Assembly (NCBI GenBank): GCA_019119555.1
Contig: DWWU01000036.1
Location: forward strand, 1-64,000
DNA: 64,000 bases
Direction: 5' to 3'
Source: Candidatus Fusicatenibacter intestinigallinarum
GTDB lineage: Bacteria; Bacillota; Clostridia; Lachnospirales; Lachnospiraceae
Program-made: the position numbers and the translations under genes
The notes under the pieces: model-generated
Databases searched by the model: none
Seen by the model: only the letters and a program-made list of their open reading frames with translations
What the model was told of the DNA's origin: nothing
In this document: positions 48,271 to 56,826 of the stretch, piece after piece
Numbering within the stretch: the stretch's first letter is position 1
Layout: the number at the start of each line of letters is the position of its first letter

Positions 48271-50607
48271 TCATATCTCAAAATGCTTCATTTTTCCACT
48301 GAAATTACAGCGGGCTCCCGCCGCGGCAAGAATCTGCTCTGTGAGAAACAGAATCAGCCCGGAGATCACAACACCGAACAAAAGGGTAACCGCCATCTGA
48401 GAGGTGACCGCCGTAACCTCAAACAGGGTCGGCAGAAGTCTCAGCGCCGCGAACGTTCCCACAGCCATCGTGACACAGATAAACGCCCGCAGTCCGGTAA
48501 ACGGAAGGCAGCTTCTGACCACCGCCGCCATGGAAATCAGAATCAGAAGGAGATACATCACCGTTTTTCGCTCCGGCTCGGAAAACGGAGCGCTCAGAGA
48601 AAGCATCATAATCATTGCCGTGACAGTGATCCCGAAGGGCGCCGCATGGGACAACGCCGTCGGAAGAAATTTTCCGCGGATTCTGCGTGTGTCCGATTCC
48701 AGAATCGTCAGGAACGACGGGTACGCTTCAATACATGCATCTACCAGAGTGATCTGAATCGGTATGAAAGGAAACGGCTGATTGGTCAGCAGACAGAACA
48801 GAGACACCAGGACAGAATAGATCGTCTTGATAAAAAATACCTGTGCGGTTCGCGTCACATTGTGTACAACCTTCCGTCCTTCCAGTACCACCTGGGGCAG
48901 ATTGGTAAAATCGGAATCCAGAAGTACCACCTGGGAAATCTGACGGCTGGCATCGCTGCCATCCGCCACAGCAATGGAACAGTCCGCCTCCCGAAGGGCC
49001 AGCAGGTCGTTCACTCCGTCCCCTGTCATCGCCACCTGATGGCCCTGCCGCTTCAGCGCACGGACCAGTTCTCTCTTCTGCCCCGGCGTTACCCTGGCAA
49101 AAACAGAATACTTCCGGCAGAGCATATCATAATCCGGCGTTTCTCCCTGCAGAGACATATCCACCCCGTCCATCCATCGCTCCAGTCCGGCCCGCTTTGC
49201 AATCATCGACACAGTTTTTATGTGATCGCCGGAGATCACTTTGACGTCCACCCCTTCCCTGCGGAAAAACTTCAGTGTCTTTTCCGCGTTGGGGCGTATG
49301 GTATCCTCCAGCACAATACTGTACCAGGGAACAATTCCCGCCGTAAGCCGTTCCGCATCGGTCCAGAGCTGACCTGAAAATCCCACAACAACGGCCCGTC
49401 TCCCTTTTTCCATCTCCCGCTCCAGATTCTCCGGCAATGTGCCGATCAGTTTTTCCGGCGCGCCTACGAAAACAGTTCCCATCTGGTCAAAGCTGACACA
49501 GCCCCATTTGCGTTTGGAAGAAAACGGAATGGTATGAACCGGGCGGTCGCCTTCCCTGGGAGGAAATTTTTCTTTCAATGCCTGAAACGTCGCGTTATTA
49601 TCCTCGCAGGCCGCCATATAGGCACATACCATCCGGTCCGTATCTCCCTGAGGCAGCGAAGACATGGGAATCACTCTGCAGACCTTCAGTTTTCCGTCCG
49701 TGATCGTTCCCGTCTTGTCCAGACAGAGCGTATCTACATGGGCCAGAGTTTCCAGAGAATAAATATTCTGCACAAGGATTTTCATTCTCGCCAGACGAAT
49801 CACTCCCGCGGCCAGCGACACGGAAATCAGCAGAACCAGACCTTTAGGCAGCATCCCCAGAAGCGCGGCCGCCGAGGAAACGACAGCCTCCTCCACCGGT
49901 GACCGGCACAGAAGAAAAGCCTCCAGAAACAGGGCAATTCCCAGCGGTACGATCAGAAAGCTGGTGAAATTCGTCACCCGGCGCATGGATCTCAGCAGCT
50001 CCGACTGTACCTTTTTTTCCTTCTTCACCTCATTGGCAAGCCTTGCCGCGTAATTTTCGCCGCCCACATGCGTCACCTTCGCACAGGCTTTTCCGGCAAT
50101 GACAGAGCTTCCGGAATAAAGCTTACTCCCTTTTTCCTTGACCACTGCATCGCTTTCGCCGGTCAGCAGCGACTCATTGACTTCCAGCGCTCCGGACACG
50201 ACCACTGCGTCGCTGCAGATCTGGCTGCCGCTTTCCAGCACGGTCAAATCTCCCCGGATGACTTCCTCCAGGCCTACGCGGATATCCTTTCCATCCCTGC
50301 GCACACAGACCGTGGGCCGGTTCAGAATCGAAAGTTCATCCACCAGTTTCTTCGCCTTGAATTCCTGGGCGATGCCTATGACGATATTGAGCAGAATGAT
50401 CGCAAGAAAGAGCATATTGGAATACGCTCCCACAGTGAACAGCAGCGCCGCAATCGCGAAATTCAGAAAATTGAACAACGTAAAGAGATTGTCCTTCACA
50501 ATCTGTCCCCGGCTTCTCGTAATCTGTGCCGCTCCGGTTCCGCATTTCCCCTGATTCTTAAAGGCCTCCACCTCGCCGGCAGATAATCCAGTCAGATTTT
50601 CTTCCAT
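48271..50607 (-). CDS. Cation-translocating P-type ATPase (CtpE-like)
   Basis: The 778-residue protein has the A-domain TGES (149-152), phosphorylation site DKTGTIT (Asp297), KVISGDHIKTV, and TGDGVNDLLALREAD. About ten spans are predicted. The M4 segment reads LLGMLPKGLVLLISV; relatives have PEGL, so the usual Glu is Lys here, which may change ion choice. There is no N-terminal heavy-metal-binding domain. The length and M4 context resemble CtpE-type Ca2+/Mg2+ pumps, but the ion cannot be fixed from sequence. AGGAGG precedes the start. Confidence 0.93.
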   Translation of the reverse strand: MEENLTGLSAGEVEAFKNQGKCGTGAAQITRSRGQIVKDNLFTLFNFLNFAIAALLFTVGAYSNMLFLAIILLNIVIGIAQEFKAKKLVDELSILNRPTVCVRRDGKDIRVGLEEVIRGDLTVLESGSQICSDAVVVSGALEVNESLLTGESDAVVKEKGSKLYSGSSVIAGKACAKVTHVGGENYAARLANEVKKEKKVQSELLRSMRRVTNFTSFLIVPLGIALFLEAFLLCRSPVEEAVVSSAAALLGMLPKGLVLLISVSLAAGVIRLARMKILVQNIYSLETLAHVDTLCLDKTGTITDGKLKVCRVIPMSSLPQGDTDRMVCAYMAACEDNNATFQALKEKFPPREGDRPVHTIPFSSKRKWGCVSFDQMGTVFVGAPEKLIGTLPENLEREMEKGRRAVVVGFSGQLWTDAERLTAGIVPWYSIVLEDTIRPNAEKTLKFFRREGVDVKVISGDHIKTVSMIAKRAGLERWMDGVDMSLQGETPDYDMLCRKYSVFARVTPGQKRELVRALKRQGHQVAMTGDGVNDLLALREADCSIAVADGSDASRQISQVVLLDSDFTNLPQVVLEGRKVVHNVTRTAQVFFIKTIYSVLVSLFCLLTNQPFPFIPIQITLVDACIEAYPSFLTILESDTRRIRGKFLPTALSHAAPFGITVTAMIMMLSLSAPFSEPERKTVMYLLLILISMAAVVRSCLPFTGLRAFICVTMAVGTFAALRLLPTLFEVTAVTSQMAVTLLFGVVISGLILFLTEQILAAAGARCNFSGKMKHFEI

Positions 50608-50756
50608 TTTTTCCGCCTCCTGTACTTGTTTTCCTTGTTCATTGATAGTAACAGGCGCCTCTAAATATTCCTCTGAGATCAGTTAAACAATTTATAAACT
50701 CGATTTTCTTTACAGACGCGCATATTCAGGAAAAACGTGGTACAAGATACAGCACG

Positions 50757-50790
50757 GGAAAATCGCTTCACAATGAACCGGATGAAACGC
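50757..50790. repeat. Partial module B copy
   Basis: gaaaatcgcttcacaatg then aaccggatg matches the core and the start of the tail. The hairpin symmetry is partly lost. Confidence 0.45.
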
Positions 50791-50807
50791 AGTTTCCTGT
50801 TGTATAA

Positions 50808-50841
50808 AAATACTCAGCGCAGTTTCCTGTGCTGAGTATTT
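50808..50841 (-). terminator. Intrinsic terminator after the radical SAM remnant
   Basis: AAATACTCAGC/GCTGAGTATTT, 11-bp stem. On the minus strand it is followed by TTATAC-type A/T-rich DNA. A 13-base direct repeat CGCAGTTTCCTGT has one copy in its loop and one at 50788. Confidence 0.75.
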
Positions 50842-50844
50842 CTG

Positions 50845-50874
50845 TTCTGTTCAGCTGTCTGAACTGTCACAGTA
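50845..50874. repeat. Interspersed palindrome, module A copy
   Basis: CTGTTCAG...CTGAACTGTCACAG, arms GTTCAG/CTGAAC, next to the terminator and partial module B. Confidence 0.65.
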
Positions 50875-50899
50875 TTTCCGAACGGTGCAAGCGGAACAG

Positions 50900-51423
50900 T
50901 TAATTTGCTTTTTCCTCAATGCGCTCTTCCCAGAGTTTTTCCGCCACCGGCTGCCATTCTTTTGCATATCTGTCACACTTCGCACGCAGGGATCCACGTC
51001 GCCGTTGGCATTGATATGGAAATAGCGGCGTCCTCCCGCGATACATCCGCCCACATATTCCGCATCATTCTGGAAGTCCATCGCAAACAGCGGTTTCGTC
51101 GCACGATAATCGCGGATTCTGCGGTAGGTTTCCGTTCTCTGTTCCGGCGTCGGCATCAGATCCGGAGACGCGTCGTTTCCGACCGGCATATAATTCTTCC
51201 AGAGAAATCGCCGGGATGAAATTTTCCACGCGGAGCATATCGTCGGCAAATGCCTCATCAATCAACGTTCCGTTAGTGAAGCAGAGAAAAACACAGTCGT
51301 CATGCTTCTCGCAGAGACGGATCAGGTTTTTTGCGTACCATCGGTTCACCGCCGGTGTAAATATATATATAAACGCCAAGCTCTTTTCTCTGGCGGATGA
51401 TGTCGTCCATAAAAATTTTTTTA
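50900..51423 (-). pseudogene. Radical SAM/SPASM protein remnant with several deletions
   Basis: Pieces in different frames line up in order with one radical SAM protein. MDDIIRQRKELGVY and TGGEP come first, then NLIRLCEKHDDCVFLCFTNG and ADDMLRVENFIPAIS, MPVGNDASPDLMPTPEQRTE, GGCIAGGRRYFHINANGDVDPC, and finally a tail CDRYAKEWQPVAEKLWEERI ending at 50900. The N-terminus with the CxxxCxxC cluster motif is missing, as are parts between IS and MPVGN and between DPC and the tail. One break is at an A-run (CGCAAAAAACC). It begins directly after the ftsH remnant, so the two probably formed one operon. Confidence 0.85.
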
Positions 51424-52850
51424 TTATGAATTGAGAATCTCCATGAATTCATCCCCGGTAATGGTTTCTTTCTCGTACAGGAACTGCGCCAGTTCATCCA
51501 GTTTTTTCCTGTTTTCCATCAGAATCTGACGGGCTTTCTCATGCTGTGTCTTCACAAGCTTCACGACCTGCTGGTCGATCTGGGTCTGTGTCTCCGCCGA
51601 GCACGCCAGGGATGTGTCTCCGCCCAGATACTGATTGCTTACCGTCTCCATTGCCACCATGTCAAAGTTCTCATCCATACCGTAGCGGGTGATCATGGAT
51701 CTTGCCACTTTCGTCGCCTGTTCGATGTCGTTGGACGCTCCCGTCGTCACCGAACCGAAAACCACTTCCTCCGCCGCACGGCCGCCGGTCAGGGTTGCAA
51801 CCTTGTTTTCCAGCTCTTCTTTCGTCATCAGATAATGGTTGCCCTCGTCCACCTGCATGGTATATCCCAGCGCGCCTGAGGTACGGGGAACAATCGTGAT
51901 CTTCTGCACAGGCGCCGAATGGTTCTGCATCGCTGCCACCAGCGCATGTCCGATCTCGTGGTAGGACACAATCATTTTCTCCTTGTCCGTCAGGATTGCA
52001 TTCTTTTTCTGGTATCCGGCAATGACAACCTCTATGCTCTCTTCTAGATCCGCCTGTGTGACCACACTGCGCTTGTCTCTGACCGCCCGAAGCGCCGCCT
52101 CATTGACAATGTTTGCAAGCTCCGCGCCGGAAGCATTTCCACGAACTCTGAACCGGACATGGAGAAGAAAGGCACGTCGGCTTCTCCGGCAACCGCCTTG
52201 GCAAGCATTGTTTTACCGGTTCCGGGAGGGCCCACAAGCAGAATACCTTTCGGCATAGCCGCTCCGATTTTCTTGTATTTCGCAGGATTGTGGAGATAAT
52301 CAACGATCTCCGTCAGATTCTCCTTCGCCTCATCCTCGCCTGCCACATCCGAGAACTTGATGCCCTCGGAGGATTTCACATAGATTTTTGCGTTGCTTTT
52401 TCCCATTCCGAAGGCCATGGAGTTAGCTCCGCCGGCCCGCTTCATCAGTTTTCTTGAAATATATTCTCCGATGCCGATAAAAATTACAATCGGCAGAACC
52501 CATGTCAGCAGAAAGCTGAGAATCGGCGACATCTGCTCGATGATCTGCCCGGAAAACTTCGCGCCGGACGCATCAAGACGGGAAATCAGATCCGGATCTC
52601 CCACCATTCCGGTCTCATAGACTCTCGTATTCTCCCGGTCCGTGAAAAGAATTCTGTTTTCCTGCTCCTGAATCTCCACCGTACCGATCTCTTTGTTTTC
52701 TGTCATTTCTATGAATGTGCTGTAATCAACTTCCTGAATCCGGCGGCTTGCCAGCCAGGGCATCGCCAGAAAATTGAACAGAAGAAGCACCATCAGTACA
52801 ATCACATAATAATAAATCAATGGCTTTTTTGGACGCTTTACTTCATTCAT
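51424..52850 (-). pseudogene. ftsH: ATP-dependent zinc metalloprotease FtsH, internally deleted
   Basis: The N-terminal part is normal: two spans, periplasmic domain, [12 protein letters not shown], Walker A GPPGTGKT (207-214) and SGSEFVEM. At about 52130 the sequence jumps, with a frame change, to [22 protein letters not shown] and continues to the end with the intact zinc motif HEIGH (start of HEIGHALVAAM). About 130-140 residues carrying Walker B and the second region of homology are gone. The product cannot work as an AAA protease. AGGAGG precedes ATG 52850. A functional copy is expected elsewhere in the genome. Confidence 0.92.
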
Positions 52851-52916
52851 TACTAAGAACCTCCTGTATTTTTACTGAGCCAGAACAACGTTTCGCAGCC
52901 GGCGCCTCCGGAAGGA

Positions 52917-53369
52917 CTATTCTGTCTTCGCCTCCTCCGAATCCATCTGCATGTCCATCGCTTTCAGCGCAGTCATCAGCGCATAACGCATGGACTGTAC
53001 CGCAAAGTCGATGGCATACTCTGCATAGAGCGCAGCAGCTTCCGCCTGATGTTTCGCCCCCTCTTCCGGAGCGCTGCCATCCTCATCCCGTAGGTACTCG
53101 GGGAGTTCCTGCTCCAGGATTTCCTCCGCTCTGCGGGAATAATCCAGCTGGGCGCCTGCCAGAGCCGCCACTGCCGGTGAGCGGCTGTTCTCCACATTAT
53201 TCAGCAGCAGCAGTTCATCTTCCTGGTACTCTTCCATGACCCGCTGCAGCTCCTGTCGGATTTTCTGATGGTCATCCTGCTGACAGAGACGCAGGCGGCT
53301 CTGCATTCGTCCATACTGCCGTTCCAGTTCGTACAGCTTGACCGCAAACATTCCTTCGTTTATCTTCAT
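52917..53369 (-). CDS. Hypothetical helical protein upstream of the ftsH remnant
   Basis: The 150-residue protein has no membrane span or signal. It is mostly helical: LYELERQYGRMQSRLRLCQQDD and EELQRV-type heptads suggest a coiled coil at about 10-60, followed by an Asn/Ala-rich centre and a second helical half ending in Met-rich MDMQMDSEE. AGGAG lies about 12 bases upstream of the start. It precedes the ftsH remnant by 66 bases on the same strand, behind a plausible promoter (TTTACA, 16, TATACA). I do not recognise the family. Confidence 0.7.
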   Translation of the reverse strand: MKINEGMFAVKLYELERQYGRMQSRLRLCQQDDHQKIRQELQRVMEEYQEDELLLLNNVENSRSPAVAALAGAQLDYSRRAEEILEQELPEYLRDEDGSAPEEGAKHQAEAAALYAEYAIDFAVQSMRYALMTALKAMDMQMDSEEAKTE

Positions 53370-53527
53370 GTCGAAACATGTCTCCTTTCCATGTATCTTT
53401 GCAAATCTGATATCACAGCAGAAAGCCTGCAGCTATTCATTCCTCCGAACGGTTACAGAACTTTCCTCCGGCTGATTTTTGTTATACCAGATTCCTCCGG
53501 ATCGCACCACTGATAATATTTTTTCCA

Positions 53528-53555
53528 TGTATAGACAAACCCGCAAAAATGTAAA
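53528..53555 (-). promoter_or_regulatory. Probable promoter of the hypothetical protein-ftsH-radical SAM unit
   Basis: Minus strand: -35 TTTACA (53550-53555), 16-base spacer, -10 TATACA (53528-53533). Confidence 0.55.
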
Positions 53556-53688
53556 AAAAGTTAACAGATTGCGGATTTTGTAAGGACAGATTCCTTTAAT
53601 TATAAGTGGGAATCCCGGATATTATCTGCTATGGTATAAATGAAATCAGTCATAGCAGCAGGAAATACAGAATAATTTCCTCCTCGCA

Positions 53689-53743
53689 AAAAGAGACCCC
53701 CGTCTCAAAGATCCTTCCTTATCTTTGAGACGGGGGTCTCTTT
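53689..53743 (-). terminator. Strong intrinsic terminator after the M20 hydrolase gene
   Basis: A stem of about 22 bp (AAAGAGACCCCC.. with CTCAAAGAT / ATCTTTGAG) with one bulged C, and a T-run on the minus strand after TCTCTTTTT. Confidence 0.88.
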
Positions 53744-53891
53744 CTATTCTTCTTATTTTTCCTGCTCATTACTCCGTCATCTCCCAGAGTCTGGCGGAGA
53801 TAAGATTTTTCATATGAGCCGGCATGGCCCGTCACCTCTCTGCTTCCGCAATCTGTTATGATAAATATCCGCACGGCAGATCAGGAGAGCG

Positions 53892-55067
53892 CTAAATACT
53901 CTTCGCCATCTGCTCTTTTCGGCGGGCAAAATCCTCCTTAATTTCCGTCATCAGCTGGGGATCTTCAAGAATATCCAGGCAGGTTCCCGCCAGAATCTCC
54001 GCGCTGAGCCGCACCGCCCGGTGCGCTTCCTCTGATTTTCCGGCATTCAGATATCCCTCAGAATGAGCCGCAGTTCCGGCAGGCACAAAAGCCAGCCGAA
54101 TACAGGAGCCCGGCACCTTGTACATCACGTTTCCGAAGTCTGTGGAACCTGTTTTTTCCCTCGGCGGCGTTATCTGCGGAGCGTCAAACGCTTTTGCATT
54201 CTCCATAATCAGATCATTCAGGCGCATGCATGGGATCTTCGCCTTATAGGCAGGATCCCTCTCCACGGTATACGTGGTTCCGGTAATCAGCGCCGCGCCT
54301 TTCAGAATATCCATAAACCATTTCACAACTTCGGAAAGATACTGTGTATTGTAGGAACGCAGCGTATATTCTGCCACCGCCTTTCCCGGCACAACATTGG
54401 TCGGACCGCCGGCGTCAAGAATCGTATAATGCATTCTGGTATCCTCCAGAACATGTTCCCGCATAAATTCAATCCCCTGGAAAGAAATCAGAATCCCGTC
54501 CAGCGCGCTTCTTCCTTTTTCCGGAGACATGGCCGCATGGGCTTCCTTTCCATGAAATGTCACCCGGAAATTTTCCAGCGCCATGGTTTTCACATCCACG
54601 CAGGTCTCCGGCGCTCCATGCATCATCAGCGCAAGATCAATATCCCGGAAGCATCCGTTTTCCTGCATGATAATCTTTCCGCCCAGAGCTTCCTCCGCCG
54701 GTGTTCCATAGACGACAATCTTATAGGGTTTCTCCCCGCAGAGTTCCCGGATACACAGGGCCGCACCGATAACCGCCGGTCCCTGCATCTGATGTCCGCA
54801 GCCATGTCCCATAGACAGCGCATCGTATTCAGCCAGCAGGCCGAACGACGGTCCTCCCTCTCCCTGTTCATACACCGCCCGGAAAGCGGTCTCCATTCCG
54901 CCGACTCCGTGTTCCACCTGAAATCCATGAGCTTCCAGATATTCTTCCAGAATCCGGCAGGATTCAAATTCCTCACAACTGATTTCCGCCAGATCGAAAA
55001 TCCGGTCGGACATTACCTCAAGTTCTGAAGAAATACTATCTATGTATTCTCTGATTTTTTCTTTCAT
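53892..55067 (-). CDS. M20-family metallopeptidase/amidohydrolase (AbgB-like)
   Basis: The 391-residue protein has the M20 metal motifs EYDALSMGHGCGHQMQGPAVIG and TPAEEALGGK, the dimerisation domain start HAAMSPEKGRSALDG, GGPTNVVPGKA and a late His in TAAHSEGY. The class removes acyl groups from amino acids or hydrolyses dipeptides and aminobenzoyl-glutamate. It directly follows the YfcC-type transporter gene, so it may process the substrate that carrier brings in (inference). A strong terminator follows. Confidence 0.93.
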   Translation of the reverse strand: MKEKIREYIDSISSELEVMSDRIFDLAEISCEEFESCRILEEYLEAHGFQVEHGVGGMETAFRAVYEQGEGGPSFGLLAEYDALSMGHGCGHQMQGPAVIGAALCIRELCGEKPYKIVVYGTPAEEALGGKIIMQENGCFRDIDLALMMHGAPETCVDVKTMALENFRVTFHGKEAHAAMSPEKGRSALDGILISFQGIEFMREHVLEDTRMHYTILDAGGPTNVVPGKAVAEYTLRSYNTQYLSEVVKWFMDILKGAALITGTTYTVERDPAYKAKIPCMRLNDLIMENAKAFDAPQITPPREKTGSTDFGNVMYKVPGSCIRLAFVPAGTAAHSEGYLNAGKSEEAHRAVRLSAEILAGTCLDILEDPQLMTEIKEDFARRKEQMAKSI

Positions 55068-55114
55068 TTTCCTGTCCTTTCATATCCGGCAGATACACTC
55101 CTGGCCGGACGGAT

Positions 55115-56515
55115 TTAATAGCCGATCGCCACCGCGCCGACCATAACGATGCATCCCAGAACCGTCCAGATCAGGAACAGCGGGAACATAAACTTCACCC
55201 ATCTTCCATAAGGAACCTTCGCCACCGCCAGAGTGCCCAGCAGACTGGAAGTGGTCGGCAGAAGAAGATTCGAGAAGCCATCTCCCATCTGGTAGGCAAG
55301 TACCAGCGTCTGACGGCTCAGTCCGATCAGATCCGCCACCGGAGCCATCAGCGGAATCGTCACTGCCGCCATTCCGGAACCGGATGTGATCACAAAGCTG
55401 ACGCAGGTCTGCGCCAGGAAAAAGCCGATGCTCTGAACCGGAACCGGCAGAGCGCTCACTGCACCTGCAACCGCATTTGCGATGGTGTCAATGACCATCG
55501 CGTCAGTCAGAACAATCTGAATTCCTCTGGCAAACCCGACCGTGAGGGCGCTTCCGGCAATTCCTTTTGCACCGGCCGTAAACGTAGTCGCGATTTTGCT
55601 CGGAGACAGCCCGGAAATCAGGCCGCAGATCACGCCCATCGCAAGAAACAGGCCGGCCATCTCCTGAAAATACCACTGATACACCATCAGACCGTAGATC
55701 AGAATCGCCAGAGTTCCAAACAGAACGACCAGAACAGCTTTCTGGCGGCCATTCATTTTCTCGTCTTTTCCTTCATCCGCCTGAAACTCATCCTGATCCT
55801 CCAGACCGTACAGAATGCTTTTCTCCGGATGTTTTTTTACCATCTTATCATAATGAAGAATATAAATCGTATCGATAACCAGCATTGCAGCCAACAGCAC
55901 GCCGCGGTATCCCATTCCGGAAAACAGTGGCGAGACGCCTGCAATATCCTGCGCCACTCCTACTGTAAACGGATTCATCAGTCCTGCCGTAAATCCCGAA
56001 ACCGCGCCTACCGTTACCATCGCCACGCCGGTGATTTTGTCCAGTCCCAGCGACAGCGCCATTGTAATTCCAATGGGTACAAAAATTGCCACCTCGTTGG
56101 ACATTCCCATTGTAGTCCCGAACAGTGCGAACAGCGCCAGAAAGATCGGAACCACAAAAAATTCTCTGCCTTTCAAATGCTTGGACACGGTTCTGCAGAG
56201 CGCCAGAATCGCGCCGCTGACATTTACAATCTCAAACGCACCTCCGATGATCAACAGAAACGCGATAATATCCGCCGCTTCCAGAATTCCCTGGTACATC
56301 ACAACCGGAACCTGCAGAAAGCTGACCGGATTGGTTCCGGACGATGTATAGCTTCCCGCCTCGACCAGTTCTCTTCCGGTCGCTTCGTCCGTATACCGCA
56401 CAAACTCGCCTGCCGGCACAAAATAAGTGGCGGCAACCGCCAGAATAATCAGACACACAATGATTACCAGCGTGTGCGGTGTGGTGAATTTTTTCTTCTT
56501 CTCACCCATCTTCAT
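55115..56515 (-). CDS. YfcC-family carboxylate/amino-acid transporter
   Basis: About 466 residues with 11-12 spans. Family features are the N-terminal FTTPHTLVIIVCLIILAVAATYFVPAGEFVRY, GMSNEVAIFVPIGITMALSLGLD, and TSGSGMAAVTIPLMAPVADLIGLSRQ with the conserved polar hairpin. ATG 56515 has GAGGAGG upstream; a longer frame to 56590 lacks one. YfcC proteins are related to DcuC and short-chain carboxylate or arginine/ornithine carriers. Paired with the M20 hydrolase. Confidence 0.92.
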   Translation of the reverse strand: MKMGEKKKKFTTPHTLVIIVCLIILAVAATYFVPAGEFVRYTDEATGRELVEAGSYTSSGTNPVSFLQVPVVMYQGILEAADIIAFLLIIGGAFEIVNVSGAILALCRTVSKHLKGREFFVVPIFLALFALFGTTMGMSNEVAIFVPIGITMALSLGLDKITGVAMVTVGAVSGFTAGLMNPFTVGVAQDIAGVSPLFSGMGYRGVLLAAMLVIDTIYILHYDKMVKKHPEKSILYGLEDQDEFQADEGKDEKMNGRQKAVLVVLFGTLAILIYGLMVYQWYFQEMAGLFLAMGVICGLISGLSPSKIATTFTAGAKGIAGSALTVGFARGIQIVLTDAMVIDTIANAVAGAVSALPVPVQSIGFFLAQTCVSFVITSGSGMAAVTIPLMAPVADLIGLSRQTLVLAYQMGDGFSNLLLPTTSSLLGTLAVAKVPYGRWVKFMFPLFLIWTVLGCIVMVGAVAIGY

Positions 56516-56599
56516 GTTCCTCCTCTTTTTCTTTTTCCTCCACCCGGCCAGGATCTGACGCTGACGCCTTTCACTTCCGCCGGATTTCACAATTTAATA

Positions 56600-56627
56600 A
56601 TTATACCACACCTTGCATATTTTTCAA
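56600..56627 (-). promoter_or_regulatory. Sigma-A promoter of the YfcC-M20 operon
   Basis: Minus strand: -35 TTGAAA (56622-56627), 16-base spacer, extended -10 TGG-TATAAT (56600-56605 for the hexamer). Confidence 0.78.
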
Positions 56628-56637
56628 CTGCTATAAC

Positions 56638-56690
56638 ATCCGTCAACTGAAATTCGCTCCGCGATGGGCCGGATGCCGGCAGGCACTTTG
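56638..56690. repeat. Interspersed hairpin, module B copy
   Basis: Stem ATCCG/CGGAT, core aaattcgctccgcgatggg, tail atgccggcaggcac. Confidence 0.65.
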
Positions 56691-56826
56691 TTTTCACACA
56701 TTTTGACCCTCGCGGCAGGTCTGCACTTCGTTTCGGTCGGTGCTAACCGTGTGCCGCCGGCACACAGCACCGCCAAATGGACATGCAAGCATGTCCGGCT
56801 TGGCTCGTTGCTCACGGGAATAAACA

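Larger units (their letters stand above)
53370..53891. other. Intergenic region with terminator and promoter
   Basis: Holds the strong hairpin terminator of the M20 gene, a half copy of module A (cgaacggttacag near 53445), and a minus-strand promoter for the hypothetical gene. No gene seen. Confidence 0.6.
56516..56826. other. Palindrome-rich intergenic region
   Basis: After the YfcC promoter it holds a module-B copy, then further palindromes GTGTGCCG/CGGCACAC and GGACATGC/GCATGTCC before the fusion gene's stop at 56827. No gene is convincing in either direction. Confidence 0.6.

Noticed and set aside
48130-49377. Plus-strand frame of 415 codons opposite the P-type ATPase
   Set aside because: Runs through the repeat elements and antisense to conserved ATPase motifs.
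51300-51497. Short frame overlapping the ftsH 3' end
   Set aside because: Only its second half matches the radical SAM remnant; the first half is antiframe to ftsH, so it is not a separate gene.
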